NCBI RefSeq assembly: GCF_014635305.1
Contig: NZ_BMCS01000003.1
Coordinates: 248,001 to 312,000, forward strand
DNA: 64,000 nucleotides
DNA from: Williamsia phyllosphaerae
Lineage (GTDB): Bacteria > Actinomycetota > Actinomycetes > Mycobacteriales > Mycobacteriaceae
Reading direction: 5' to 3'
This document shows positions 50,046-59,418 of the stretch, piece by piece. The notes below the pieces were generated by a model. It was given only the letters and a program-made list of their open reading frames with translations, ran no database searches and was not told where the DNA came from. The position numbers and the translations under genes were made by a program. Numbering within the stretch: the first letter of the stretch is position 1; every line of letters begins with the position of its first letter.

Positions 50046-50356
50046 CGACCGCCGGCCGTCCCTCGTCGGTCGGATCGCCGACCGACCGGCGTGTCACGGC
50101 GCCACGTGCTTGCATCGAACAGATGTTCGCCTAGTCTGGGGTTTGTTCGAACACGTGACCTCCACCGAGGTGACCGCCGGATCTCTCCACAGATGCTGTT
50201 CATCCACAGCACGGCGTGAGGATTTTCCGCCGCTGTCGGTGGTCCGGTTTAGCGTGACGCACACCGACGATCGCAGTGGCGATCCGCAGGCCACCTCATG
50301 CCGATGACCATCGGTGGAGAACAACCACCGATGAACCGATGATCAGGAGACACCCC
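50046..50356 (+). promoter_or_regulatory. recA control region with an SOS box
   Basis: A 311-base spacer. TCGAAC-AGAT-GTTCGC (50115-50130) matches the actinobacterial LexA site TCGAAC-N4-GTTCGA at 15 of 16 possible positions counting the free spacer, and TAGTCT (50132-50137) just after it is a good -10 box. A separate perfect palindrome GTTCGAAC (50144-50151) lies further on but lacks the LexA spacing. An AGGAG site (50345-50349) precedes the recA ATG. The rest shows no gene. Confidence 0.75.
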
Positions 50357-51403
50357 ATGGCAGGATCGCAGGATCGCGAGAAGGCGCTGGATCTGGCGCT
50401 GGCGCAGATCGACAAGAACTTCGGCAAGGGCTCGGTCATGCGCCTCGGCGACGAGGTCCGTGCGCCGATCGAGGTGATCCCCACGGGGTCGATCGCCCTC
50501 GACGTCGCGCTGGGCATCGGCGGGCTGCCCCGCGGCCGTGTCGTGGAGATCTACGGCCCGGAGTCCTCGGGTAAGACCACCGTCGCGCTGCACGCGGTGG
50601 CCAACGCGCAGGCCAACGGCGGCATCGCCGCCTTCATCGACGCCGAGCACGCGCTCGACCCCGACTACGCGCAGAAGCTCGGTGTCGACACCGACGCACT
50701 GCTGGTGTCACAGCCCGACACCGGTGAGCAGGCCCTCGAGATCGCCGACATGCTGATCCGTTCCGGCGCGCTGGACATCCTGGTCATCGACTCCGTCGCG
50801 GCGCTCGTGCCCCGCGCCGAGATCGAGGGCGAGATGGGCGACAGCCATGTCGGCCTGCAGGCACGTCTGATGAGCCAGGCGCTGCGCAAGATCACCGGCG
50901 CCATGAGCAATTCCGGCACCACGGTGATCTTCATCAACCAGCTGCGCGAGAAGATCGGCGTCATGTTCGGTTCGCCGGAGACCACCACGGGCGGTAAGGC
51001 GTTGAAGTTCTACGCGTCGGTGCGTCTGGACATCCGTCGTATCGAGACCCTCAAGGACGGCACCGACGCCGTGGGCAACCGCACCCGCGTCAAGGTCGTC
51101 AAGAACAAGGTGTCGCCGCCGTTCAAGCAGGCCGAGTTCGACATCCTGTACGGGCACGGGATCAGCAAGGAGGGCTCGCTGATCGATCTCGGCGTCACCG
51201 AGGGATTCATCCGCAAGTCCGGCTCGTGGTTCACCTATGAGGGGGACCAGCTCGGACAGGGCAAGGAGAACGCCCGCAAGTTCTTGCTCGAGAACATCGA
51301 CGTCCGTGACGAGATCGAGAAGAAGATCAAGGAGAAGCTGGGAATCGGCGCGGTCCTGACCGCAGACGACACGGTCCCGGCTCCTGCGCCCATCGACTTC
51401 TGA
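50357..51403 (+). CDS. recA: Recombinase RecA
   Basis: The strand-exchange and SOS co-protease enzyme. It has 348 residues, uninterrupted, with Walker A GPESSGKTTV (about residues 68-77), the LVIDSVAALVPRAE segment with Walker B, and the DNA-binding loops (L1 EGEMGDSHVG, L2 IGVMFGSPETTTGGKAL). Unlike M. tuberculosis RecA it has no intein. It starts at ATG behind AGGAG. RecX follows after 14 bases. Confidence 0.98.
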   Translation: MAGSQDREKALDLALAQIDKNFGKGSVMRLGDEVRAPIEVIPTGSIALDVALGIGGLPRGRVVEIYGPESSGKTTVALHAVANAQANGGIAAFIDAEHALDPDYAQKLGVDTDALLVSQPDTGEQALEIADMLIRSGALDILVIDSVAALVPRAEIEGEMGDSHVGLQARLMSQALRKITGAMSNSGTTVIFINQLREKIGVMFGSPETTTGGKALKFYASVRLDIRRIETLKDGTDAVGNRTRVKVVKNKVSPPFKQAEFDILYGHGISKEGSLIDLGVTEGFIRKSGSWFTYEGDQLGQGKENARKFLLENIDVRDEIEKKIKEKLGIGAVLTADDTVPAPAPIDF

Positions 51404-51417
51404 TCCTGGGCCACACC

Positions 51418-52035
51418 ATGACGGACCCGGATGTCCGAGCGCGTCTCGACGACGCGACCCGCGAGATCCTCGCCCGTACCGAGCAGACCCCCCTGCCGAC
51501 GACGCCGAGCCCGGCGCCGTCGGCAGGGCCGTCTCCCGGTGCGCAGACCGGCGGAGCGACCGCCTACGACAGCGCCCTGCGGTTGCTCGGTGTGCGGGCC
51601 CGTAGTCGGCACGAGCTCCGAACCCGACTGATCGGCAAGGACTTCGAGCCCACCGAAGTCGACTCGGTGCTCGATCGGCTCGCCGGTGTCGGTCTCGTCG
51701 ACGACCGCGAGTTCGCCCACCAGTGGGTGCGGGCCCGGCACACCTACAGCGCCAAGGGGCGAACGGCTCTGAGCCACGAACTACGCACCAAGGGAGTCGA
51801 TCCCGGCATCATCGCCGACGCGGTCGGCACCATCGACGACGAGGACGAGCGCAGCCGCGCCGCGGAGTTGCTCGACAAGAAGATCGGCCGCGTTCCGGTC
51901 GACGCACTCGACGATCCAGCCGAGCGCGACAAGCATCTCCGGCGACTCGTCGGCATGCTCGCCCGACGCGGTTACGGTCCGGGCATCTCGGTCGAGTTGG
52001 TCCGCACCGCGCTCGACGAGCGCCGCCGTAGCTGA
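51418..52035 (+). CDS. recX: RecA regulator RecX
   Basis: A 205-residue helical-repeat protein that limits RecA activity and filament length. The RecX pattern is clear in ALRLLGVRARSRHELRTRLI (about residues 50-69), LAGVGLVDDREFAHQWV (about 86-102) and the three-helix repeats that follow. About 40 residues of Pro/Thr-rich lead precede the core. Its placement right after recA ensures co-expression. Confidence 0.93.
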   Translation: MTDPDVRARLDDATREILARTEQTPLPTTPSPAPSAGPSPGAQTGGATAYDSALRLLGVRARSRHELRTRLIGKDFEPTEVDSVLDRLAGVGLVDDREFAHQWVRARHTYSAKGRTALSHELRTKGVDPGIIADAVGTIDDEDERSRAAELLDKKIGRVPVDALDDPAERDKHLRRLVGMLARRGYGPGISVELVRTALDERRRS

Positions 52036-52045
52036 GGGTCGCCCC

Positions 52046-52924
52046 TCACTTCTCGATGGCCACACCCGGTATCGCCGACTGGTCGGCGGGCTGGTCCTCG
52101 GACTTGGCCCGCTTGCCCTCGCGGAGTCGGCGTTCGACGTTCGTGGCCAGCGTCGAGAGGGTGAAGTTGATGATGATCATCACGATTGCCACCACGACCA
52201 GCGCCGGCAGGTAGTTGCCGTAGTACGACGCCGACTGGATGCCGGACCGGACCACCTCGATATAGCCGATGGCGTACCCCAGGGCGCTGTCCTTCAACGC
52301 GATGACCATCTGCGAGATGAGCGCGGGCAGCATCGCGGTGACGGCCTGGGGGAGAAGGATCAGACGCATCAGCTGTGACTTGCGCAGACCCAACGAGTTC
52401 GCGGCCTCGGCCTGTCCCGAGGGCAGCGAGTTGATACCCGACCGGATGATCTCGGCGATGACCGAACCGTTGTAGAGCGTGAGGCCTGTGACCACGGCGG
52501 CGAGCGCCAATTGCTCCGACGGGAACACCGCGTACTGGGCGAACAGGTAATAGGCGAAGATCATCAGGATCAGCACGGGGATGGCCCGGAAGAACTCCAC
52601 GACACCGCCGGAGAGCAATCGCACGCCCCGATGGTCGGACAGTCGACCGATACCGAGCACGGCTCCGAGGATCAGCGCGAACACGATCGACAGGGCCGCC
52701 GCCTTGAGAGTGCCCCAGAGTCCGGGCAGCAGGTAGGTCGTCCAGGTGTTGGCCTCGACGAACGGCTTCCACTTCTCCGAGGTCAGCTGGTCGTTGCTCG
52801 CCAGGGTGATGATGACGAACGAGAGGACCGCGAGGATGACGACACCGAAGACCACCGCGATACCGAGGTTTCGCCGTCGGGCGCGGGGCCCGGGCGCGTC
52901 GTAGAGAACCGTTGCGCCGCTCAT
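52046..52924 (-). CDS. gluD: Glutamate-type ABC transporter permease
   Basis: A 292-residue inner-membrane subunit with the ABC permease EAA loop (EAANSLGLRKSQLMRLILLPQA, about residues 180-201), which docks to the ATPase. Five to six membrane helices begin near residue 22 after a short cytoplasmic start. A polar C-terminal tail follows. Last gene of the gluABCD-like operon; its ATG overlaps the gluC stop by four bases. Confidence 0.9.
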   Translation of the reverse strand: MSGATVLYDAPGPRARRRNLGIAVVFGVVILAVLSFVIITLASNDQLTSEKWKPFVEANTWTTYLLPGLWGTLKAAALSIVFALILGAVLGIGRLSDHRGVRLLSGGVVEFFRAIPVLILMIFAYYLFAQYAVFPSEQLALAAVVTGLTLYNGSVIAEIIRSGINSLPSGQAEAANSLGLRKSQLMRLILLPQAVTAMLPALISQMVIALKDSALGYAIGYIEVVRSGIQSASYYGNYLPALVVVAIVMIIINFTLSTLATNVERRLREGKRAKSEDQPADQSAIPGVAIEK

Positions 52925-53604
52925 CGTTTCACTGCCAATCTCTTCGCCAGGTAGCCGAAGACGTAGCCCTCGAGCAGGGTGATGATCATGAACCCGATCG
53001 CGATGATGATGAAGATCGCGACGATCTGATCAGCGTGGTTCTCGATCTGTTCCTTCATCAACAGCGAGGCCTCGGCCACACCGATGGCCGAGGCGATCGT
53101 CGTGTTCTTGGTGAGTGCGATCAGCACGCTGCCCATCGGGCCGATCACCGATCGCGTCGCCTGGGGCAGGACGATGGTGCCGAACACCCGGCTGAAGCCC
53201 AGCCCCAACGAGCGGGCGGCCTCGGCCTGTCCGAGCGGGACGGTGTTGAAGCCGGACCGCAACGTCTCGCAGACGAAGGTGGACGTGTAGATCACGAAGC
53301 CCAACACCGCGAGCCAGAAGTTGTTGTTCTCGATGAAGTTCTCGTTCTCCGGCGCAAGCGTGAGACCGAGGTTCTGGTACAGCCCGATCGAGCAGAAGAT
53401 GATGATCAGGGTCAGCGGGGTGTTGCGGACGACGTTGACATACGACGTACCGAACAGCCGCATCACCGGTACCGGGGACACGCGCATACCGGCGAGGATC
53501 GTGCCCCACACCAGCGAGCCGATCGCGGCGAAGAACGTCAGCTTGATCGTCACCCAGTAGGCGGGCCACAACTCCGGACCGATGTCGTTCCACAGTTCGT
53601 TCAT
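52921..53604 (-). CDS. gluC: Glutamate-type ABC transporter permease
   Basis: A 227-residue permease with the usual EAARSLGLGFSRVFGTIVLPQA loop (about residues 134-155). Its translated start, MNELWNDIGPELWPAYWVTIK, precedes the first membrane segment and overlaps the gluB stop (ATGA). With GluD it forms the channel of a polar amino acid importer, probably glutamate, possibly glutamine or aspartate. Confidence 0.9.
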   Translation of the reverse strand: MNELWNDIGPELWPAYWVTIKLTFFAAIGSLVWGTILAGMRVSPVPVMRLFGTSYVNVVRNTPLTLIIIFCSIGLYQNLGLTLAPENENFIENNNFWLAVLGFVIYTSTFVCETLRSGFNTVPLGQAEAARSLGLGFSRVFGTIVLPQATRSVIGPMGSVLIALTKNTTIASAIGVAEASLLMKEQIENHADQIVAIFIIIAIGFMIITLLEGYVFGYLAKRLAVKR

Positions 53605-54632
53605 GACAGACCCGCCGGGCACGGGGTCGACTTCGAGTCGAGGAACGACAGATCGCCGGGCTTGGGGGTGAACGTGAACGGCGAGTCCGGCGCATCGGCG
53701 CGCTTCATCAGCGTCTCGACCTCCTCGGCACCGACCGACTCGCGCAGTGCGCGCTCCCACGGCGACGACCCCGAACCGTCCGGGGTGAGCATCTTGTCCA
53801 GCGCCTTGTTGGCGGCGGTGACGTTGGCCGGATAGTTCTTGGGCATGCCGATGCCGTATCGCTCGGTGGAGAACGGCGCGCCCTCCTTGCGGAGCACCTT
53901 CTTGCCGGAGGAGGTGACGCACGCGTCCTTCGGGTACGTCATGTCGACGATCTTGAACTGGTCGTCGTAGATGTCGAAGTTCGCGAATCCGGCGAGGATG
54001 ACCTCGTCGGTGGTCAGCGCGTCGATCTTCTTCAACCTCAGCGCCTCCACACAACCGGAGTAGGAGTCGTACTCCTGCAGCTGGATACGGGGGAGTTGCG
54101 CCTTGACGTTCTGCGCCGACGTCGACCCGGTCACCGAGCAGAGCTTCTTGCCCTTGTCGAGGTCGGTGAGGGTGCTGATGCTGTCGTCGTCCTGGCGGAC
54201 CAGCAGGCCCTGGTAGTTCACCAGGTAGGGACCGGCGAAGGAGACGCGCTCCGAGCGCGCGGCGTTGATGGAGTAGGTGGCGGCGATCATGTCGACCTCG
54301 CCGTTCTCGATGAGCGTCTCGCGCTGGGCGGACGGTGTCTCGCGCCACGTGATCTCCGGGTGCTTGACGCCGAGGTCGTCCGCGATCGAGTCGACCACGT
54401 ATCGCGAGACGAGCGTGTCGAAGCCGGTGAAGTCCCGGTCGGGTTCACGGAGTCCGAGCCCGGGCTGGTCGTATTTGGTGCCGAGGATGACCGACCCGCT
54501 CTTGATGGAGCTGATCAGATCCCGCGGGTTGGTGTTGCCACAGGCGGTCAGCGATGCCGCGGTGACGGCGAGCGTCATGGTCAGGATCCCGAAGGTCGAC
54601 CATCGACGCCGGCGAGGATGTCTCGTCGTCAT
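53601..54632 (-). CDS. gluB: Glutamate-type ABC transporter binding lipoprotein
   Basis: A 343-residue substrate-binding protein. The signal peptide ends in the lipobox LTAC (cysteine at about residue 31), so the mature protein is lipid-anchored outside the membrane. The type-3 solute-binding fold shows FTGFDTLVSRYVVDSI (about 68-83), the DMIAATYSINAARSERVSFAGPY region with the ligand arginine, and a C-terminal YGIGMPK. Overlaps of one base with gluA and four with gluC mark a single operon. Confidence 0.9.
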   Translation of the reverse strand: MTTRHPRRRRWSTFGILTMTLAVTAASLTACGNTNPRDLISSIKSGSVILGTKYDQPGLGLREPDRDFTGFDTLVSRYVVDSIADDLGVKHPEITWRETPSAQRETLIENGEVDMIAATYSINAARSERVSFAGPYLVNYQGLLVRQDDDSISTLTDLDKGKKLCSVTGSTSAQNVKAQLPRIQLQEYDSYSGCVEALRLKKIDALTTDEVILAGFANFDIYDDQFKIVDMTYPKDACVTSSGKKVLRKEGAPFSTERYGIGMPKNYPANVTAANKALDKMLTPDGSGSSPWERALRESVGAEEVETLMKRADAPDSPFTFTPKPGDLSFLDSKSTPCPAGLS

Positions 54633-55417
54633 CAGTGGCCCAGGATCTTGCCGAGGAAGTCACGGGCGCGGTCCGACTCGGGCCGGGTGAAGAAGCTCTC
54701 CGGATCAGTGTCCTCGACGACCGCACCGTCGGCCATGAAGATGACGCGATCGGCGGCCTTGCGGGCGAAGCCCATCTCGTGGGTCACCACCACCATCGTC
54801 ATGCCCTCCTTGGCCAACGAGACCATGACGTCGAGCACCTCGTTGACCATCTCCGGGTCGAGCGCGGAGGTGGGCTCGTCGAACAGCATCACCTTCGGGT
54901 CCATGGCCAGCGACCGCGCGATGGCGACGCGTTGCTGCTGACCGCCGGACAGCTGCGCGGGGTACTTGTCCTTCTGGGTGGCGATACCGACACGCTCGAG
55001 CAGCTCCATCGCACGCGTGCGGGCGTCGTCCTTGCTCTTGCGACGCACCTTGATCGGCGCCAGCGTGACGTTGTCGAGGATCGTCTTGTGGGCGAAGAGG
55101 TTGAACGACTGGAAGACCATGCCGACCTCGGCGCGCAGCGCGGCGAGGCCTTTGCCCTCGGACGGGAGCAGTTCACCGTCGATGCGGATCTCGCCGTTGT
55201 CGATCGGCTCGAGCCGGTTGATGGTGCGACACAGGGTCGATTTGCCCGATCCCGACGGACCCAGCACCACGATCACCTGGCCGGCGGGTACCTCCAGGTT
55301 GATGTCCTTGAGAACATGGAGTTCGCCGAAGTGCTTGTCGACTCCCCGCAGCGAGATCATCGGCGGTCTGTCGGTCTGCGGCGCCGGCGCGGCGGATCCG
55401 GGTTGCGAAGCGGTCAT
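54632..55417 (-). CDS. gluA: Glutamate-type ABC transporter ATPase
   Basis: A 261-residue ABC ATPase of the polar amino acid group: Walker A GPSGSGKST (about residues 52-60), Q-loop VFQSFNLF, signature LSGGQQQRVAIARSLA, Walker B VMLFDEPTSALDPE and the switch histidine in VVTHEMGFA. ATG 55417 adds about 19 residues before the domain; ATG 55360 (MISLRGVDK) matches the shorter family start and is an alternative. Powers uptake by GluBCD. Confidence 0.92.
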   Translation of the reverse strand: MTASQPGSAAPAPQTDRPPMISLRGVDKHFGELHVLKDINLEVPAGQVIVVLGPSGSGKSTLCRTINRLEPIDNGEIRIDGELLPSEGKGLAALRAEVGMVFQSFNLFAHKTILDNVTLAPIKVRRKSKDDARTRAMELLERVGIATQKDKYPAQLSGGQQQRVAIARSLAMDPKVMLFDEPTSALDPEMVNEVLDVMVSLAKEGMTMVVVTHEMGFARKAADRVIFMADGAVVEDTDPESFFTRPESDRARDFLGKILGH

Positions 55418-55549
55418 GGGTGGCAACCTTACGTTTGCGAGTACCGGAATCGGCGCACAATCAGCGCCTTGGGTAACGAAAACTTTACTGTGTCGCCCCC
55501 GATCCCGCCGGGCTGCGCGCCCGTCAACGCCCACCTCCGATCCGCTGAG

Positions 55550-55555
55550 TACCCT
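55550..55555 (+). promoter_or_regulatory. Probable -10 box of miaB, leaderless
   Basis: TACCCT ends seven bases before the ATG of miaB, without a ribosome site between. Confidence 0.45.
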
Positions 55556-55562
55556 GGTCACG

Positions 55563-57152
55563 ATGAGTGCCACCGCCACACACAGCCCTCGCGGCGCCGA
55601 ACGCCCGGCGCCGGCGACCGGTGTCGCCGGATCCCCGCGCAGCTACCAGGTCCGCACCTACGGCTGCCAGATGAACGTGCATGATTCCGAGCGCATCTCG
55701 GGTCTGCTCGAGGACGCCGGATACGTCCGTGCGACCGACGGATCCGACGCCGACCTGGTGGTCTTCAACACCTGCGCGGTCCGCGAGAACGCCGACAACA
55801 AGCTCTACGGCAACCTCTCGCATCTGGCGCCGATCAAGGAACAACGTCCGGACATGCAGATCGCCGTCGGTGGCTGCCTCGCGCAGAAGGACCGCGCGAC
55901 GGTCGTGGACAAGGCGCCGTGGGTCGACGTGGTGTTCGGCACCCACAATCTCGGGTCCCTGCCCGCCCTGCTCGACCGGGCACGGCACAACGAGACCGCC
56001 CAGGTGGAGATCCTCGAGTCGCTACAGGAGTTCCCGTCCACGCTCCCCGCACGACGGGAGTCGTCCTACGCCGGATGGGTGTCGGTCTCGGTGGGCTGCA
56101 ACAACACCTGCACGTTCTGCATCGTGCCCGCGCTGCGCGGCAAGGAGGTCGACCGACGTCCCGGTGACGTGTTGGCCGAGGTCAAGGCCCTCGTGGACCA
56201 GGGTGTCGTCGAGGTCACCCTGCTCGGTCAGAACGTCAACGCCTACGGCATGTCGTTCGCCGACCCCGAGCTGGGGCGCTCCCGCTCGGCGTTCGCCGAC
56301 CTGCTGCGCGCGTGCGGCGACATCGACGGCCTCGAGCGGGTGCGGTTCACCTCGCCGCACCCCGCGGAGTTCACCACCGACGTCATCGACGCAATGGTCG
56401 AGACGCCCAACGTCTGCCCGCAGCTGCACATGCCACTGCAGTCCGGGTCCGACCGGATCCTCAAGTCGATGCGCCGCAGCTACCGCCGCACGAAGTTCCT
56501 CGCCATCCTCGACGAGGTGCGCGATCGTCTGCCCGACGCCGCCATCACCACCGACATCATCGTCGGGTTCCCGGGGGAGACCGAGGAGGACTTCGAGCAG
56601 ACCCTCGACCTCGTCGCGCGTGCCCGGTTCACCTCCGCGTTCACGTTCCAGTACTCGCCCCGCCCCGGTACACCCGCCGCGACGATGGCCGACCAGGTGC
56701 CGAAAGCGGTTGTCACCGAACGGTATCTGCGGCTGACCGCCCTGCAGGACGAGATCTGCCTCGAGGAGAACCGTCGCCGGATCGGCTCGACGGTGGAGTT
56801 GCTCGTCGTCGCCGACACCGACGGCAAGAACGGTGGTCGCAAGAACTCCGAGACCAACCGGATCTCCGGTCGGGCCAGGGACGGGCGGCTCGTGCACTTC
56901 GTGGGCGACCGTGCGCAGGTCCGGGCAGGCGATGTCGTCGAGACCGTGGTCACCGGAGCCCTGCCGCACTACCTGCTCGCCGACGGCCCGCTGCGATCGC
57001 ACCGCCGTACCCGCGCCGGGGACGAGTCGCAGGCGGGTCGCACCGCCCAGACACCGCCGATCGGTGTCGGGCTGGGCATGCCGACGATCGGCCGAATCGA
57101 TCCGCAGGCCGCAGTCGCGGTCGGCGGCTGTGCAGGAGGATGTGACGTATGA
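55563..57152 (+). CDS. miaB: tRNA-2-methylthio-N6-dimethylallyladenosine synthase
   Basis: A radical-SAM methylthiotransferase that acts on tRNA A37 after MiaA has added the isopentenyl group. The MTTase N-domain cysteines are in YGCQMN, NTCAVRENA and GGCLAQK; the radical-SAM cluster is CNNTCTFC (about residues 180-187). The TRAM domain lies at about 410-480. At 529 residues it has a variable tail rich in Arg, Gly and Ala. miaA is encoded at 60144. Confidence 0.96.
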   Translation: MSATATHSPRGAERPAPATGVAGSPRSYQVRTYGCQMNVHDSERISGLLEDAGYVRATDGSDADLVVFNTCAVRENADNKLYGNLSHLAPIKEQRPDMQIAVGGCLAQKDRATVVDKAPWVDVVFGTHNLGSLPALLDRARHNETAQVEILESLQEFPSTLPARRESSYAGWVSVSVGCNNTCTFCIVPALRGKEVDRRPGDVLAEVKALVDQGVVEVTLLGQNVNAYGMSFADPELGRSRSAFADLLRACGDIDGLERVRFTSPHPAEFTTDVIDAMVETPNVCPQLHMPLQSGSDRILKSMRRSYRRTKFLAILDEVRDRLPDAAITTDIIVGFPGETEEDFEQTLDLVARARFTSAFTFQYSPRPGTPAATMADQVPKAVVTERYLRLTALQDEICLEENRRRIGSTVELLVVADTDGKNGGRKNSETNRISGRARDGRLVHFVGDRAQVRAGDVVETVVTGALPHYLLADGPLRSHRRTRAGDESQAGRTAQTPPIGVGLGMPTIGRIDPQAAVAVGGCAGGCDV

Positions 57153-57826
57153 CCGAAGGAACGAACCGATCGTCGGCGGACGGTGCCGACGGGTTCTCCC
57201 AGTTCGAGGGTGATCTGCGCCGTGCCGAGCGCAAGGTGGCCGGCGAGATCGACCCGGGTGCGCGGGCGGTGGTGGTCGCGGCCGCCGTGCTCGTCGCGAT
57301 CCTGTCGATGATTCTGCCGCACACCGGATCCGCCAACGGGATCGATGTCCTGACCTTCGCTGCCGACGCGTCGACCGAACGGGTGACCATCACCTCGCGT
57401 GTCTTCGTGTTCCTCGTGGTGATCTTCGGGATCGGGTTCTCCATGCTCGCGCTGGTGACCCGCCGGTGGTTCCTGGCCTGGATCGCGTTGTGCGGCAGTG
57501 CCGTCGGATGCGTCGCGGGAATGCTGGCCTGGTGGTCGCGCAACACCCCCGGCGTCGACGGGATCGCGCCGCCGCACGGTGTCGGGGTCGGCCTCGGTCT
57601 GGGCTGGCTGGCGATGTTCGTCATCACCTTCCACTGGGCACGGGTCGTGTGGGCGCGCACCAACTACCAGCTCGCCCTCGAGGAGCGCCGCCGGGAGGAC
57701 GCCGCGGCCGCCGAGGACCGGGCCCGTGCGCTGCAGCGCAAGGTCACCCGCACCGCAGCCGACTCTCGCCCCGCTCCCGAGGCCCGATCTGCTCCCGACG
57801 ATCTGGCCGGACCGGCTTCCTCGTGA
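57149..57826 (+). CDS. Membrane protein of unknown function (Rv2732c-like position)
   Basis: A 225-residue protein with about four hydrophobic segments between residues 30 and 165 and a charged helical tail (EERRREDAAAAEDRARALQ). The ATG overlaps the miaB stop (ATGA), as in related actinobacteria. No function is recognised. Confidence 0.75.
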   Translation: MTEGTNRSSADGADGFSQFEGDLRRAERKVAGEIDPGARAVVVAAAVLVAILSMILPHTGSANGIDVLTFAADASTERVTITSRVFVFLVVIFGIGFSMLALVTRRWFLAWIALCGSAVGCVAGMLAWWSRNTPGVDGIAPPHGVGVGLGLGWLAMFVITFHWARVVWARTNYQLALEERRREDAAAAEDRARALQRKVTRTAADSRPAPEARSAPDDLAGPASS

Positions 57827-57843
57827 GCTGAGCGGGTGGGGGA

Positions 57844-59232
57844 CTAGCGGTCGGAGACGGCGCTCGCCGCCGCCTGCGCCCACTCCCGCCACTGCTGGGC
57901 CTGTGCCCGTAGATCGGCCGCCTCACGGTCCCGGCCGCGCGCGTCGGCCTTGTCGGCCTGCTCCTCGAGCTGCGCCACACGGGCCTCGAACTGCTTCGCG
58001 CGGGCGATGACCTCGGGATCGGTGGAGCGCCAGTGCTTCTCCTCCGCGTCGGAGATCCGCTTCTCGATGGCGCGCATGCGCTTCTCGAGGCTCTGCATGT
58101 GCTCACGGGGCACCTTGCCGATGGCGTCCCACTGCTCGCGGATGGTGCGGAACTCGCGACGGGCGGCCTCCAGATCGGTGGCCGGGTCGACCGTCTTCTC
58201 GGCCGTGACCAGCAGCTCGCGCTTGGCGGCGGCATTGGCGTCGAACTCGGCGTCGCGTTCGCTGCCCGCGGCGTTGCGCGCGGCGAAGAAGACGTCCTGG
58301 GCGCCCTTGAACCGTTCCCACAGTGCGTCGTCCTGATCGCGCGGGGCGCGTCCGGCCGCCTTCCAGTCGGTCAGCAGATCCCGGAACTTCCCGGCGGTCG
58401 GGCCCCAGTCGGTCGATCCCGACAGCGCCTCGGCGGCCGCGATCAGTTCCTCCTTGCGGGACTTGGCCCCCGCGCGTTCACGGTCGAGGTCGGCGAAGTG
58501 CGCCCCGCGCCGACGGTTGAAGGCGTCGCGTGCCTTCGCGTAGCGCTTCCACAGGACGTCGTCGGTCTTGCGGTCGACCCCTTTGATGGTCTTCCACTCG
58601 TCGAGGATCGCGCGGAGGCGGTCGCCCGCGGACTTCCACTGCGTGGTCTCCGCACCGATCTGTTCGGCCTCGGCGGCGAGTTCCTCCTTGCGGGCGATCG
58701 CCGCGGCGCGCGAGGCGTCACGCTCGCGGGTGCGCTTCTCGGCCACCGAGTCCGCGTCGTCGATGATCGCGGTCAGCCGTGCCTCGAGTGCGGTTACGTC
58801 GCCGAGGACGGCGGCGGTGGGCAGGGTCTCGCGCAGCGCCACGGCGGCGGTCTTGGTCTTTCGCGGGTCGCCGGTGCCCGCGGCGAGACGCTCCTCGAGG
58901 ATCTCGACCTCGGTCGCCATGTCGTCGAACCGGCGCCCGAAATGGGCCAGGCCCTCCTCGGGCGCGCCGGCCTGCCAGGAACCGACCTGCCGTCGGATCT
59001 CCCCGACCTCCAACCACACCGCGCCGTCGGCATCGATGTGGCCGAACCTGCTCGGATCGGTCTGCGGCTGGTGATGCGCGTGCACGACGACCTCGGGGGC
59101 CGCAGGCGCATGTGGTCGCGGTCCCGGGCGGGGACCGGGCTTGGGCGGGCCCGGCGTGGGTCGCGGCGGCGCCGGAACCTCGGATGCGGTGGGCTCGACG
59201 GCCTGCGCGTCGTGCGGTGTCGGATCGGTCAT
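57844..59232 (-). CDS. DUF349 helical-repeat protein
   Basis: A 462-residue protein made of repeated DUF349 helical units, seen as recurrent W(K/D)-x-(A/I)G segments such as TQWKSAGDRLRAILDEWKTI, LTDWKAAGRAPRDQDDALWE and REQWDAIGKVPREH (about residues 195-400). A proline-rich arm of about 70 residues precedes them. A related actinobacterial protein has been linked to membrane or RNA functions; no activity can be stated. ATG 59232 has a GAGGA site; longer reading lacks support. Confidence 0.8.
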   Translation of the reverse strand: MTDPTPHDAQAVEPTASEVPAPPRPTPGPPKPGPRPGPRPHAPAAPEVVVHAHHQPQTDPSRFGHIDADGAVWLEVGEIRRQVGSWQAGAPEEGLAHFGRRFDDMATEVEILEERLAAGTGDPRKTKTAAVALRETLPTAAVLGDVTALEARLTAIIDDADSVAEKRTRERDASRAAAIARKEELAAEAEQIGAETTQWKSAGDRLRAILDEWKTIKGVDRKTDDVLWKRYAKARDAFNRRRGAHFADLDRERAGAKSRKEELIAAAEALSGSTDWGPTAGKFRDLLTDWKAAGRAPRDQDDALWERFKGAQDVFFAARNAAGSERDAEFDANAAAKRELLVTAEKTVDPATDLEAARREFRTIREQWDAIGKVPREHMQSLEKRMRAIEKRISDAEEKHWRSTDPEVIARAKQFEARVAQLEEQADKADARGRDREAADLRAQAQQWREWAQAAASAVSDR

Positions 59233-59404
59233 GTGGGTGTCCTCGTCCCTGCCGCGCGTCACGGCTGCCGTGTGCTCCTGAGCGGATGCGCCCGACCCGA
59301 GGGCCGGTTGCGGTGTCCATTCAAACAGGTGGGCGCAGTTTTCGTGTGCACTCGTCACAGGACGCGGTGGCGTCCCGCGGGCATCGGGGGACCACACGGT
59401 CGGC

Positions 59405-59410
59405 TAGCGT
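59405..59410 (+). promoter_or_regulatory. Probable -10 box, near-leaderless
   Basis: TAGCGT ends eight bases before the GTG of the next gene; no ribosome site is seen. Confidence 0.35.
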
Positions 59411-59418
59411 TGCGAACT

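Noticed and set aside
50144..50151. GTTCGAAC palindrome as a second LexA site for recA
   Set aside because: It has the half-site letters but no four-base spacer, so it does not fit the LexA geometry.
50357..51403. Intein in RecA, as in M. tuberculosis
   Set aside because: The protein is 348 residues with no insertion; all motifs are continuous.
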